Notes: generated by a model not told the origin, from the letters alone. A DNA stretch of 64,000 nt from Poa pratensis (GCA_947311845.1 CAMZMU010000041.1:138470687-138534686); one strand, 5' to 3'. Positions 37,180 through 49,161 are shown, counted from the first letter of the stretch. Numbers and translations: made by a program.

Positions 37180-37983
37180 ACAAAACTAAAAGTCATTATA
37201 TTCATTGTCAGCAGGCAAAGAAAAATCGAATTCATGTGTTGCATTTGTGACTACTGGCGTCATGGCACCAAAGTCTCAAGAAAAAATCTGCTCGTTTCTC
37301 TCTAGCCTCAATAGGTTAACACGATATCCTCAACTGCATTGCTACATCATGAAGTTACATCACGATCAAATCTCTGAACACATCCAACTTTAGCAAGATT
37401 CAAGAATGAATTCTTACCTTGTGCTGCCGTCTCAAGATACCTTGTGCTGCAGTCTCAAGAAAATGGGGACTGCACCGGTCTCTCCTTCTCGATTTTGATA
37501 GCAACTAGCTGCTCCACCAAGGCGTCATCGATTTCCGCCCGATTTTGATCTCCGTAAATCAACCGCTCCTTTCGTGCCTCACCGCCCGACACCGTATTTC
37601 CGTCGGCGTCTTCTCTTTCACCGCCGTCCCAAGGGCCATGAGGTTGGGTTCAAGTTGGGGACAGATCTGAGGGAGGGGGGATAAGCGGGTGGAGGGAAGA
37701 CCATGGGGTAGCTGGCGGCGCTCGTCCCCAAGGGCATGAGGCGACGATGCTCCGGCCATGGAAGGTAGCAGGCGGCGCTCGCGTGGCCTGTCGCCCTCTC
37801 TGGCTCTCTCTCGAAGGGTTTGATGTGGGGACTGGGAAACGATAGCAGGGTCCGATGTGGGTGACGGGGGCAGGCCCACATGGCCCATCTAATTTCGACT
37901 CTTACCCATGGGTGCCCACGAACGATTTTAAGTGGGCCTGGGTAGTGGGCGCCGTGGGAAGCCCACTCCCACCTGCACCCTGA
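37180..37983 (-). other. hAT 5' region, probable first exon/promoter
   Basis: From about 37420 the composition becomes GC-rich and, on the minus strand, resembles the leader and first exon of a plant gene ending at the right TIR. It is in the correct place for the missing 5' exons of the hAT transposase, but I could not establish the splice into the exon at 23204. Confidence 0.4.
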
Positions 37984-37997
37984 GTCATAACATTGTC

Positions 37998-38116
37998 ACA
38001 TTGGTTAGACTGGTCGAAGTTCTCGCCTAGTTTTTGCGGCTAACACTGTTCATCGTGACTTTGTGCCCTCTTTTTGCCTGATTCGAGCTAGAATGATTTC
38101 CCTTCCCCCTTCTTTA
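37998..38116 (+). repeat. Dispersed repeat, left half of a split copy
   Basis: GTTCTCGCCTAGT, GCTAACACTGTTCATCGTG and GAGCTAGAATGAT match 5515-5600. The copy stops at the Helitron 2 start and resumes at 49162. Confidence 0.65.
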
Positions 38117-38143
38117 TCTCCACTAATATAAAAAGACCCAGAG
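38117..38143 (+). other. Helitron 2 5' terminus
   Basis: TC start with the AATATAAAAAG box shared with Helitron 1 (18869-18845, minus). Confidence 0.75.
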
Positions 38144-38204
38144 GGCGGAGATTCAGAGCATCACATCCCTTCAACGCGTCCATCCTACGGTCTACGGCCT
38201 TCCA

Positions 38205-38690
38205 ATGTTTAACGCAACAGTACACACAATTCAACAGCGAAAAACGACCGCTCTCCACCACCTCCACGCAACGGCCGCTCCCCACTACCTCCAGCATGAT
38301 TCCCCACATCGCCGTCGCCTCCGAGCTCGTGGCCGCCGCCTCTCAGTTCGCCAACGCAGCCGCCGCCTCTCAGTTCACCGCCACCGCCCCCCGCCGCCTC
38401 TCAAACCGCAGCGGATGCCGCTGCCTCCCGATTCCTCGCGTTCTGGTATGTTGTCCCCGCGCTTGGATGGCTACTCGCGTTCTGGTATGTTGTCCCCGCG
38501 CTTGGATGGCTACTCGCGATCTGGATGGAGACCTTTTCCTCGCGCCATCGCTGCTCGCCAATGGAGGCCGCCACCGAGGCCTACCGTCATAGCAGCCTCC
38601 GGATCGAGATCCGTCGCTGAGGCATGACCTTGTAACCGCGTCCAGATCGAAAGCCGTCTGCATCTTTGTTGCTTGGGCTTACACAGGTAC
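38205..38690 (+). pseudogene. Candidate captured first exon in Helitron 2
   Basis: This GC-rich segment with Ala/Pro/Ser-rich frames looks like the 5' end of a grass gene and ends at a good donor (ACACAG then GTACTCC, about 38690). No frame is clearly correct: two overlapping frames of 98 and 140 codons are open, and neither matches a domain I know. A 39-bp in-frame tandem duplication (38438-38476 and 38477-38515) lies inside. Confidence 0.35.
38438..38515 (+). repeat. 39-bp perfect tandem duplication
   Basis: Two identical 39-bp units starting GCGTTCTGGTATGTTGTCCC. The length is a multiple of three, so it adds 13 codons in any frame. Confidence 0.95.
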
Positions 38691-38958
38691 TCCTCCCCAT
38701 TCTCCTAGCACGGGCCTAATTGGTTCCCAGAACTATGTAATCTGCTTTCTTGTGTAGTATTTGTCTGGTATAGCTCTTGGGATGTGTCAAATTGAGATTG
38801 AAACTAACTAATATGCCAATTTGTTGCAGTGAGATGTGAGTTTGTGATATGTTCATATCTCATCATCACTTACATCCAAAATATCAAAGAGATGGAGACC
38901 TAGTGGGATGCCAAATATCTCATCATCACTTACATGTATTGTTGTCTTTTTTGGAAGG

Positions 38959-41900
38959 ATGGACGGCTCCGCAACTCGCGGAGACCCGTTGGAGGCGAAC
39001 CATGGGCGATTCTGGGCGCTGGCCGTCGATTCTGACGGCGAAGACCTGGAGTTGCTGGATAGAGAGGATGAAGACGGCGCGGAGGGCAACAGCATCGATC
39101 GCGAGGACAGAGATGGCTCAGGTACGTTCAAATATCTCTCTCGTGCGCCATCACTGGAGGCGGCGATCTCCATGGTTGATCGGCAATCGAGAGAGCAGAA
39201 GCGTATCGGCAGGCGAGAAGCCCAAAGGTACGCTGCCCTCGCGATGTATCCTTTCTCGCCTGAGAAGGGGGATGGGATCACGGAATCTAAAACTTCTGGA
39301 GGCGACATGAGGACTGCGGCTGGGCGCTTGCCGTACGGCGCTCGACGCAGCTCAAGCTGCCGGTGCTGGCTCCATCGGTCACGATCGACGATGGCACTGG
39401 AGGATGGAAGGTGATGCGTCGACGTTGCCGCGCCGGGGATGCGTCGCCGGCGTCGGTAACGAAGACCGGTAATTGCGGATCAATGAATTCAAATTCAAAC
39501 AAAACACGAAAGGGCCTTGCGGGCCGACTTCCGGGTTTCGGTTTGGCCAAGCGGAGAGGTTGTTTCGGAGGGTTTGCGGCCCATTGCGATCGAACACCGG
39601 GCGAGCGTCGTGGTCGAATCAACCTGACACAAAACCTCGGCTTCTCTAGTCTAGGGTTCATCAAACCAAAACCAACTCAGCCGCCAGACGCTGCTGTCAT
39701 GGCGCACAACGGCGGAGGACGTGGGGGCGCTGGTGATGGGCGTGGTGTTCCGCCGGCTCGTGGCTCTGCTAGCTTCAACGCCGGCCGGGGAGGCGGTCCT
39801 CGATACCGTGGTGGCGCGGTGGGGGGGCAAGGGCAGTTCGCGGGTACCTCCAATGGTGCTGCAAGCCAAGGGGATCAGCGTCAGAGCAGTTTTGAGGTCG
39901 GTGGGTCTAGTGGCACTGCCGGTAGCAATGATTATCGGCAACGCGGGTTCCAGGCGAACTTCGGGAGCTACAATGCGGGCTCGGGTTTTGCCAATGGCGG
40001 ACAGCCGCCGAGGAATAACAACTACAACAGGTCGTATCAGTCTCGTGCGGATAATGGAGGACGACCTACTCAGCCTCGTCATCATGGCGGAGGATACGCA
40101 GGTGCGAATGCAAATCCCCCAGCTCTCTCCGAGGAGGTTCTAACTAAGATCGTGAGTCGGGTAACAGAGGCCCTCCGGCCTGTGGCGGGTGTTGCTGCGC
40201 AGGAGCAGGCCGTCACGCAAGTTGTTGCTGCGGCAAAGACGGCGTCCACGGCTGAACTCTTGGCAAAGGGTGCCACACCGGTGGGGAATGCACCCCATCA
40301 CATGCTCGTTCTCGTGCTGGAGCTGTTGGACAGGGAATGGCTGATGCTACTGCAGCCAAGAAGGCAAAAACAGGGCCCAAAACACGCTGCTATCGATGTG
40401 ACGAACCTGGACACCATGGAAAGGAGTGCTCAGTTGAGGTGTGTGATATTTGCGAGAGTAAGGAGCATGCGCCGGAGGTGTGCCCTTTGCTTACTGCACC
40501 TAAACCTCAAGTGTTAGTGGACGGGCTGATAAACGAGGGTTTAACGTTCTACGAGCAGCCAACGTCCGACACTTACAAACCAAAGATTGATAATGTTCGC
40601 ATGGCTATGTTGACGGTCAATGGTGGTGAGCTCTCAATTCCTCAAATTGTGTCTCAGCTGCAGCGATTGGTTCCTTGGGAACAGTTTCATTGGGATGTTC
40701 AACAGGTTGGACAGAATGTGTTCAAAGTGTCGTTCCCCTCCAAGAGTGAACTTGAAAGGCTTGCTGTTTTCGGGGCTTGTAAGGTGCCCAATAGCAAGTG
40801 TGAGATCACAGTTGTTCCATGGATTGCTACGGTGGAACCAATGGAAATGCTACCACAAAAGTGGATTCGAGTGTATGGTATTCCTCCCAAGACTACAGGG
40901 GACTTTCTTTCCCTTTGGAGTTTGGGATCTTTGTTCGGAAAAACAATCAAGGTTGACATGAAATTTACCCGCAAACATGGGGTGCTGCGTATCCTTGTGG
41001 GCTGTGTAGACTACACTCTTATTCCAAATAGTTGGCTGATTTTCATAAAGGATGGATTCTATCGGTTAAAGTTTAAAGTTGAGCTTCCAGCCGATGTTGG
41101 TGATAAGGAGGATGATGATCCGAGGTCACCACCGCCAAGTGATGATGATGAGGATAATGTTAATGAGGAGTCCAGCAATCAAAAGGGGACTGAGAGGGAG
41201 AAGGAGAACAAAAACACAGATGATATGGTCACGGATGAGTCCACAAAAGATTCTGGTAGGAAAGACAACGGGGGTGCTCCGATCCCCGATATTATGCAAG
41301 AAAAGGTCAAGAAATCGGGAGTGGTTTACTCTCCGATGGTGCAGAAACAATTCAGAGAGGCTGAACAGGAGTGGCTGGACTTGAGGTCTCGCACTACCAT
41401 TGATAGCTATAGCTCCATCGATAACGTTTCTGCCGACGGAAACGATCATTTTGCTGCCGGCGACAACGTGTCTGCTGCTTTCTCTGCCGACGTCAATGAT
41501 GTTGTCTCTACCGACGGAAACAATGCGGTTTCCTCTCAGGCAACGTTGCTGATGTTTTTGCTACCGGCGACATCGACGGTGCGGTTATTCCTGCCGGTTC
41601 TCGGTTTCTCGTCTAATGGTGCGGATTGGACTACACCGACAAAGCTGCTGTCTCCGTGCACCTCTCCGATACCATCTGATGTCGGGGGTTTGTACATGGG
41701 TCGGCAGGGGACTCCTTTGAGGCAGCAACCTTTGTCTTGCGGGCAGGGGGCATCAAGGGACATTTCTATTGACAATGGCCTAGCAGCAAGGCCATCGGAG
41801 AGCGAGGTCTTGGCGTTTGGGGGGATGATGGAGATGGAGGTGCGGTCTAGCCAGAGATTGAGGGAGCAACACAATGCGGATCTTCCTCAACTTGAGCGCG

Positions 41901-42302
41901 CGATGGATCTATCTTCGCGCAAGGCATATGGCTCCCCATCAGGTACTCCAGCTCACGCCAAGCTTTCTTTACGGTCATTATCTAATTCTGAAATTAAACA
42001 TAGAACGAAAAAATTGGGTATTTCGTTAGGAATTAATGATGCGCAAGTTGATTCTTCTATTTCGGCCATGATGGAGTTAGAACGAGAGAGGGAGGTTATT
42101 TTTCTGAAAAACTTTGCCTCCAATAAATGGTGAATCTGAATCTAGTTTAGCTTTAAAAAATGCCACTAATATTTGCGAAGATTTAGTGGATGAGGAGGCT
42201 GATGTCTCGGATGATCTTGCGGATCTTAATGAGACTTTAGCGTCAATGAGAGGTCGAGGAAAGAAGAAGTTACTTTCCAAACGTGCGATTAGAAGGGGGT
42301 GA
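38959..42302 (+). pseudogene. LINE-C ORF1, frameshifted
   Basis: The ATG at 38959 opens MDGSATRGDPLEANHGRFW, the shared N-terminal motif. After a frame change near 39360 come a basic stretch and a Gly/Arg/Asn-rich block (from 39700: MAHNGGGRGGAGDGRG). After another change near 40300 come two zinc knuckles, CYRCDEPGHHGKEC and CDICESKEHAPEVC, then a DUF4283-like domain (EQFHWDVQQVGQNVFKVSFP, then WIRVYGIPPK) and an acidic, low-complexity C-terminal half with several DG/SADGND repeats. A last shift near 42110 leads to the basic end RGRGKKKLLSKRAIRRG. This is a nucleic-acid-binding LINE ORF1; three single-base changes separate it from an open frame. Confidence 0.85.
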
Positions 42303-42335
42303 GATTAGCCATTTACTCTAAAATTTAAACAAAAA

Positions 42336-45300
42336 ATGAAGGGCATGATTTGGAATTCAGATGGGTTTGGAGATAATGCAAAACACTTGGCTGTTCATGA
42401 ATTTGTTAAAGAAAATAATCTGGACTTTCTGGCTATAATTGAGACAGGGAGATCTTCATTCGCCACACCTTTCCTAAATTTTTTGGCTGCGGGTTCAGAT
42501 TTTGTTTGGTACTGTTTACCTCCACACGGGAGGTCGGGTGGCATGCTATTAGGATTTAATAATGCTTCTATTACAGTACAAGATGTGGTTACAGGTGATT
42601 TTTGCGTCAAATTACACCTGAGAACAAAGTTGGATGGGTTTAGTTGGGCGTTAGTAGTGGTTTATGGGGGGCTCAGGATAACAAAAAACCAGAATTTCTT
42701 GCTGAATTAGTAAGGATTTGCGAAGGTGAGACGGTACCGTTGTTGGTCGGGGGGGATTTTAATATTATTAGGAGACAAGAGGAGAAAAATAATGATAATT
42801 TTAATGCTAGATGGCCTACTATCTTTAATGCGATAATAGAGAGTTTGAGCCTAAAGGATTTAGAATTGTCTGGAAGACAGTATACTTGGACTAGTCGACG
42901 AGATACGCCAACACTTGAGAAGTTGGATCGTTTTCTAGCAAGTGTGGATTGGGAGCAAAAGTATCCCCTGGTCACGGTGCAAGCTCTCACCCGTGCGGGG
43001 TCGGATCATACACCGTTGCTATTAGATACCGGGGAACATGCGTTCAAGGGCAATAGTTCCAGATTTTCTTTCGAATTATCGTGGTTCCGACAAGAAGGAT
43101 TTTATGACATAATTGCTCGCGAATGGAATGCGATCCAAACGGGCAACTCACCAGTTGAGCGGTGGCAAAATAAAATTCGCCATTTACGACACTTTCTCCG
43201 TGGATGGGCAAGGAACTTGAGTGGGGAGTATAAAATGTTACGAGATAAATTGATACTACTAATTAATGAATTAGAAGTTAAAGCTGAAACATCCCCTCTT
43301 ACGGTAGCCGAGCGGGCAGCCAAGAGAGAGGCGGATGATAAGCTGGCCCAATTGCGTCGTGATGAGGAATCGAAGTGGGCACAGCGAGCTAAAGTTAAAC
43401 ACATTCAGGAAGGGGGGAGTAATACAAGATATTTTCACATTATTGCGAATGGGAAACATCGGAAAAAGAGAATAATACAATTAGAACAAGAGGAAGGCAC
43501 AATAGTTGGTCAGGAAAATCTTAAGACTATATTTCGGAGTACTATAAGAAATTATTTGGCGCGCCGGCTACAAATCACTTTTCTTGGATGAGAGTGTAAT
43601 TCACGATTTGCCGCAAATATCTGAAGAAGAAAACCAGATTTTGACTCAAGACTTCTCTGCGAAAGAAGTGTTTGAGGCAATCCAACAAATGGAACATAAT
43701 AAAGCTCCAGGACCGGATGGATTCCCTGCAGAGTTCTATCAAAAATTCTGGGAAATTTTAAAAGCTGATTTAATGGCTATGTTTGCGCAACTGCGTGCGG
43801 GAAACTTGCCGTTATTTAAGCTAAATTTTGGTATTATCACGTTGCTACCAAAAAAAGAAGATGCGAGTAAAATTGAACAATATCGTCCTATTTGCCTTCT
43901 GAATGTGAGCTTCAAGATTTTCACAAAAGTCGGAACAAATCGTGTCACCTCTATTGCGAGTAGAGTTGTACGCCCCACCCAAACTGCGTTTATCCCTGGA
44001 AGAAATATTCTTGAAGGGGTTGTGGTCCTACATGAGACGATACATGAATTACATAAAAAGAAGATGGATGGGGTCCTATTCAAAATTGATTTTGAGAAAG
44101 CGTATGACAAAGTGAAATGGTCCTTTTTACAGCAAACATTACGAATGAAGGGGTTTACGCCGCAATGGTGTGAGTGGGTAGCTCGGTTTGTACAAGGGGT
44201 AGTGTAGGAATCCGAGTTAACGATGATATTGGTCATTATTTTCAGACACTCAAAGGGTTAAGACAAGGAGATCCGTTATCCCCACTGTTATTTAACTTAG
44301 TTGTTGATATGTTGGCTATCCTCATCTCTCGTGCGAAGGAGGATGGCCAAGTGGGGGGTTTAGTTCCTCACCTTGTCGAAGGGGGGTCTCAATCCTCCAG
44401 TATGCGGATGACACTATATTATTTCTCGAACACGACATTGCGAAGGCCGTGAATATGAAATTAATTCTAGCACTTTTCGAGCAGCTCTCGGGGCTGAAAA
44501 TAAATTTTCACAAGAGTGAATTGTATTGTTTCGGGAAGGCTAAAGATGATGAGGACGAGTATCGCCGTATTTTCGGTTGTGAGATCGGTTCATTACCGTT
44601 TAGGTATTTGGGTATACCAATACATTATAGAAAATTGCTAAACAAGGAATGGAAAACAGTGGAGGATCGGTTTGAGAAGAAATTGGCGGCTTGGGTGGCA
44701 AGAATGTTGTCATACGGTGACCGTCTTGTGCTTATAAATTCAGTTTTAACAAGCCTACCAATGTTCTTACTATCGTTTTTCGAAATCCCAAAGGGGGTTC
44801 GAAAACGATTAGATTTTTATCGTTCACGGTTTTTTTTGGCAAAGCAATCAACTCAAAAGGAAGTACAGACTAACTAAATGGAACTTGGTTTGTAGACCAA
44901 AGGATCAAGGTGGATTGGGAATTTCGGTTTTAGAGGTACAGAATAAGTGTCTCCTAAGTAAATGGTTGCATAAAATTTTGAATGAAGAGGGCGTTTGGAA
45001 AGAGTTATTAGTTAACAAGTACTTAGGAGATAAAACGTTGTCTCAAGTACAAGTTAAACCTATGGATTCACCTTTTTGGAAAGGAATTATGAAGGTAAAA
45101 GATGATTTCTTTAAGCGTGGCAGATTTTCGATAGGTAATGGGGAGCAGATTCAGTTTTGGGAAGATAGCTGGTTAGGCCCTGTTTCTCTTCAAACTGAAT
45201 ACCCATCCTTATATGCCATTGCTTCCAACAAACACGACACTGTAGCTAATGTTCTTGGGACAGTACCTATTAATCTCCCATTTCGCCGGGTATTGGTAGG

Positions 45301-45992
45301 AAATAATAGAACACGTTGGTTCAACCTAGTTCAGAGGCTTATGCGAGTCAACCTTATAGATGAGGAAGATAAATTTAAATGGATGCTTACTTCTAATGGA
45401 ACCTTCACGGTTAAGTCATATTATGAGGATTTATTAAATGGACATACTAGATACCTGCGTAAGTATCTATGGAAGTTAAAAATTCCTAAAAATAAAAATC
45501 TTCCTATGGTTTCTAAATAGAAAAGAAATTTTGACAAAAGACAATTTGATTAAAAGAAGGTGGATTGGATGTAAGAAGTGTGTTTTCTGCGATGCGGATG
45601 AGTCCGTTGAACACCTCTTCATTAAGTGTCCGTTTGTTCGTGATATTTGGAGACTAGTGCACTTCACTTTCAATGTCTACCCACCTACGAGCATTGCGAA
45701 TCTGTTTGGTAGTTGGCTAAATGGAATAGATAAAATCACCAAAGCTCGTATTCGTATTGGTGTTGCGGCCATATTGTGGGCTACTTGGAACTGTAGAAAT
45801 GACATTGTTTTTAACAAATCGAATTCAACTCATTATTTGCAGGTTATCCACAAGGCGTGCTATTGGATCCACTCATGGTCATTCCTACTCCCTGCGGACC
45901 AGCGTGGGCTTATGGATGCCGGCTGTACCCGTATGCTGACGATTGTGCGGGCTATCTTCAGCCGGGAGGATGGCTTCAACCTAGACGTCTAG
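42336..45992 (+). pseudogene. LINE-C ORF2, frameshifted
   Basis: Starts MKGMIWNSDGFGDNAKHL, 33 bp after ORF1. The endonuclease keeps its key residues (IIETGRSSF, PHGRSGG, GGDFNIIR, AGSDHTPLL). The RT has KAPGPDGFPAEFYQKFW, YRPICLLNVSFKIFTK, QTAFIPGRNILEG, FKIDFEKAYDKVKWS, GLRQGDPLSPLLF and the YADD box (about 44400, in a shifted frame). The zf-RVT has CVFCDADESVEHLFIKC (45575-45625). Frame breaks near 42690, 43560, 44190, 44390, 44870 and 45500. It is otherwise full-length. Confidence 0.92.
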
Positions 45993-46163
45993 ATGTTTAA
46001 TATTCATTTGTTTGAGTGGCTGATCTTTGTAGCCACCTTAAGTGACCCATGAATTGCGAGCTTGTACTCTTGGATGTTTAATAATTGCGGGTGGCTGTGT
46101 GCATCTTTTGGATGCAGAGGCCGGGGATCCGCACCCCCTTATCTAAAAAAAGTTCATATCTCA

Positions 46164-46750
46164 GAGAATTAGTGAGCCGTGAAGTTAGTGATAAATTGGT
46201 GTTTCGACGTCCAGTGTGATGGTTTCAGAACTACAAGTGGATGGAAAGCTGGAGGACGATTTGAAAATGGCAAAGGAGTCGACTAGGAAATGCGGTAAGA
46301 GTTTATTCTTCTGTGTGTTTCCATGTGCGATTCTCCATACTGTATTGTTGAAACGGAGCAATAGGCATAAAACAAATCAATGTTTTTATATAACTTAGTA
46401 CTGGATTATCATCTCTAATGTCTATGCCCAGATGGCATTTATAAGATGTACGAAAACGCAGCATTGACAATAAAATTACAAAAGAAATCTTTCATTTTGT
46501 TTATTTGGATCTGGGGATCTACGACAATGCCTTCTGCATAGAGCAAGTCTTATACAAACAGGTTCCATTGGATACTATATTAACCAATGTACCAAGTTTA
46601 GAAATAGCCAGGTGTCTCTAATAAGCAAACACTATACCAAGTTTAGACGTTTAATAATTTCCTCAGTTTCAGTCTAATGACGACGGAGACGATGACAGAT
46701 CCAAGAAGGTATCATTTGCAGATGAAGAACATAGCATACAAGTACGTGCT
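46164..46750 (+). pseudogene. Candidate captured exons of Helitron 2, split by LINE-C
   Basis: Upstream of LINE-C a pyrimidine-rich tract with TTGCAG (38830) precedes sequence that continues right after LINE-C and ends at a donor GCG/GTAAGA near 46300, giving one exon interrupted by the LINE. It includes the frame VSELQVDGKLEDDLKMAKES. A second candidate exon runs about 46678-46740 (TTTCAG acceptor; SNDDGDDDRSKKVSFADEE). The two do not join in one open frame. The gene family is unrecognised. Confidence 0.35.
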
Positions 46751-49133
46751 GCATATAATGTTCTTTCTTTCATTCTCTTGTGTGCCTCTAGGAAAAGGTA
46801 AGTGATTATGGTTGATGTAGTGCAAGTTAGAAATTTATACAACAATGAGCTCAACCATAATTGTTCGGAAATAGTTTCCAGATTTTCATGCATACGAAAT
46901 ATTTCCAGTTTGATCTAGAATTTATTTCTTGCCGTGCCCATCTTTAGGGTTAGTGAGAATCTTTTGATCCAATGATAATGAGACATTTATTTGCGACGCA
47001 GAATGCATTGGTGCAAATTACAAATCAGTTTCATTTGTGTAAGAGTGATGTAAAGCATTGATGCAGGAAATGCGGAAGCTTATGCATACCTTAATTATCT
47101 TTGCCAACTGAATGATATAGTGTTGTCAAATGTCAAGTATACATCAATATTATTTTCGTACTACGGCGAGAATTTGCAAGCCAAGCTTAGTTCAGACTTT
47201 AGGCTGTCTTCCTGGGCATCTTTCTATCCATGTAAAGCACGTGTGGTACCTTAGTTCAACTTCAGTCCACCTTTTCCATAGGAATTTCTTCCCTGTAAGT
47301 GTATATGTAAAACTCTAAGTCACCCTGGTATTTCCTTGGATACAAAACTGCATTCAAATGTATGTGCAGCTCACCAACTTTTTAGCACGGCTCAGGCAGA
47401 CTTAGATCTGGAGAATTCTGTGTGCAAGTAGTGCAGAGCGTGATTAACATGCAGATTGATCACTTTTCTACAGCTCATGTACATTAGTGACCAAGGAGGC
47501 GCGCGCAACCTTGCTCATTCACATTTGCAGGATGAGATAAGCTGAAATGATACTCAATGAACTGATGATAGGTCATACAATCTGTGGCACTGATGATTGT
47601 AGCAATCTCTGGTGCATATATTTAAATAATTGCTGAGTGATTCACTTCACCCAACCTATAACTTTTGTTCCCTTGACACTTCTGATGATACAGTTGTGCC
47701 CCAGTTTTCGTAGATATAAGCATCTGATCATTAACCATCCCCGCCACCATGATTGAATGGAAACATAGCAACTTTCTTACACGCTAGTTTCATACCAATT
47801 GTGCACATATCAATGGTAGTATAGTGTCATTGTATCTATTGTTTACTTATGAATGCAATCCCCTGCAGAAAGGGAAAAAAAAGAGTCTTACACTGCACCC
47901 AGCTTAACATGTGAAGTTATAGAAATTCCTTTCATGATGATTTGTTTGCTAATGCGCTCTTTTAGCTGGAGTATTTGCTAATTTGGGTTAGTTTCATTTA
48001 TCTCTAGATTTGTAAGCATGTGCGATTTGAGGTGTTGCCTTGTCATAACTACTTCAGTACATTAAAATATGAATTCAACGTTCTATTTGCTCATTGCTAA
48101 ATATATCTTTTTCTTGAATCTCTTGCAGCCTAGTTATGAGCGCCTTTAGCTGCCTCCGGTGCATACAGACACGAGACCACAATTTCGCAACCACTTGTGT
48201 CTGCAGGATCGTGCTCTTATGGTCTTATGGAGCTTATATTCAGAAAAATCAGAATTAGCATCTTACCACTTCAGAAACAGTTTCTGCTCCTTTTCGAGCT
48301 CCTACAGTTATTTCTTTTCTTGTCTACCTCTAGCAAAATCTTCCTTTGCTGCAAATATTTGCACTGTCCTCCCCATTCGCTCAGTGGCAGAGGTAAGTTT
48401 CCGATAATGGGTGTACATTCCTCCAAGAAATATTCAAATACAAAGAATTAGCAGAATTGTACTGTCATGTCTTCGCGTACTATACATAGGCAATTTTTCC
48501 CTCTTGTATTCGCGTACTATACACCCCAAATACTCATCTGATTCCAGACATGCATTTGCCAAGTACGGCTCTAGGCCAATGCTCCAATATTCTATAAGTA
48601 CATGTGAGTGATTTGAAGAATATTAAGATGTTATATACATGTTAGATGGATTACATTAGCCACTTGAGACCAAAGTTATTGATTATTAGCGACCAGAGAC
48701 GCGACACCACCTGTAGAGAGTGAAGATGATTTTTGAGAGCTTTCAATTGGAGAATCAACAGGACAAGGAGAGTAGAAGGCAGGAATGGTTTTTACCCAGA
48801 AACCTGTGTTTTTCCTATTAGGATGTTGTTCCACTACTAAGTGTTTTTTTCCTGTGTAACAATTCGATCAATGAACATGCGATGTACACCATTTCATCTA
48901 CCCTCTGAAATTTGAAGCGATGCCCTGTCTGTCTATAGTATGTAGGTCACGTTAACATACTTTATTCTTGAATTTAGAAAACAGTGGAATAGGGGCGATT
49001 GCCCTATTGATCTAAGAAATAATACTCTCCAAAATTTTCCAAAGTTGTAGCAAATTGACGGGCCACCTCATATTATCAGGTGACAGTGTGACACGAATTG
49101 TTTTATGTCATCGAATTTGGGCATTGTAAGAAA
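46751..49133. other. Helitron 2 body, no gene recognised
   Basis: AT-rich and intron-like, with several CAG/GTAAG-type words but no exon I can support. Confidence 0.4.
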
Positions 49134-49161
49134 CGTGCACGTGCACGTGCTCGATTACTAG
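49134..49161 (+). other. Helitron 2 3' terminus with hairpin
   Basis: The palindrome GCACGTGCACGTGC, a 7-bp spacer and terminal CTAG, followed by host T at 49162. Confidence 0.82.

Larger units (their letters stand above)
19573..37983 (-). mobile_element. hAT transposon with nested copia and LINE
   Basis: The inner ends are TCTGGGTAGGTGGGA on the left and TCAGGGTGCAGGTGGGA read inward from the right. An exact 8-bp duplication GTCATAAC flanks the element (19565-19572 and 37984-37991). The transposase lies on the minus strand at 20629-23204, and its upstream exons should lie beyond the nested insertions, toward 37.4-37.9 kb. Removing copia (23303-29808) and LINE-B (about 30245-37173) leaves about 5 kb, normal for an autonomous hAT. 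The transposase is broken. Confidence 0.8.
38863..46151 (+). mobile_element. LINE-C, full-length L1-type LINE
   Basis: An exact 12-bp duplication GTTCATATCTCA flanks the element (38851-38862 and 46152-46163), and it ends in CTTATCTAAAAAAA. It has a 96-bp leader, ORF1 (38959-42302) and ORF2 (42336-45992), both frameshifted. It is related to LINE-A and -B in ORF2 and tail (GGTGGCTGTGTGCATC, then GGATGCAGAGGCCGG) but has a different, Gly-rich ORF1 middle, which it shares with LINE-D. The 21-bp word ATATCTCATCATCACTTACAT occurs twice, at 38856 and 38916, in the leader. It sits inside Helitron 2, apparently in an exon of captured sequence. Confidence 0.93.
38117..49161 (+). mobile_element. Helitron 2, non-autonomous
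   Basis: It starts TCTCCACTAATATAAAAAG directly after host A (38116) and ends GCTCGATTACTAG (49161) directly before host T. The 14-bp palindrome GCACGTGCACGTGC (49137-49150) forms the 3' hairpin 7 bp before CTAG. A related repeat at 5501-5725 provides an approximate unsplit counterpart of the target. Without LINE-C the element is about 3.7 kb, non-autonomous, with apparent captured exons. It shares both termini with Helitron 1 but lies in the opposite orientation. Confidence 0.8.
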
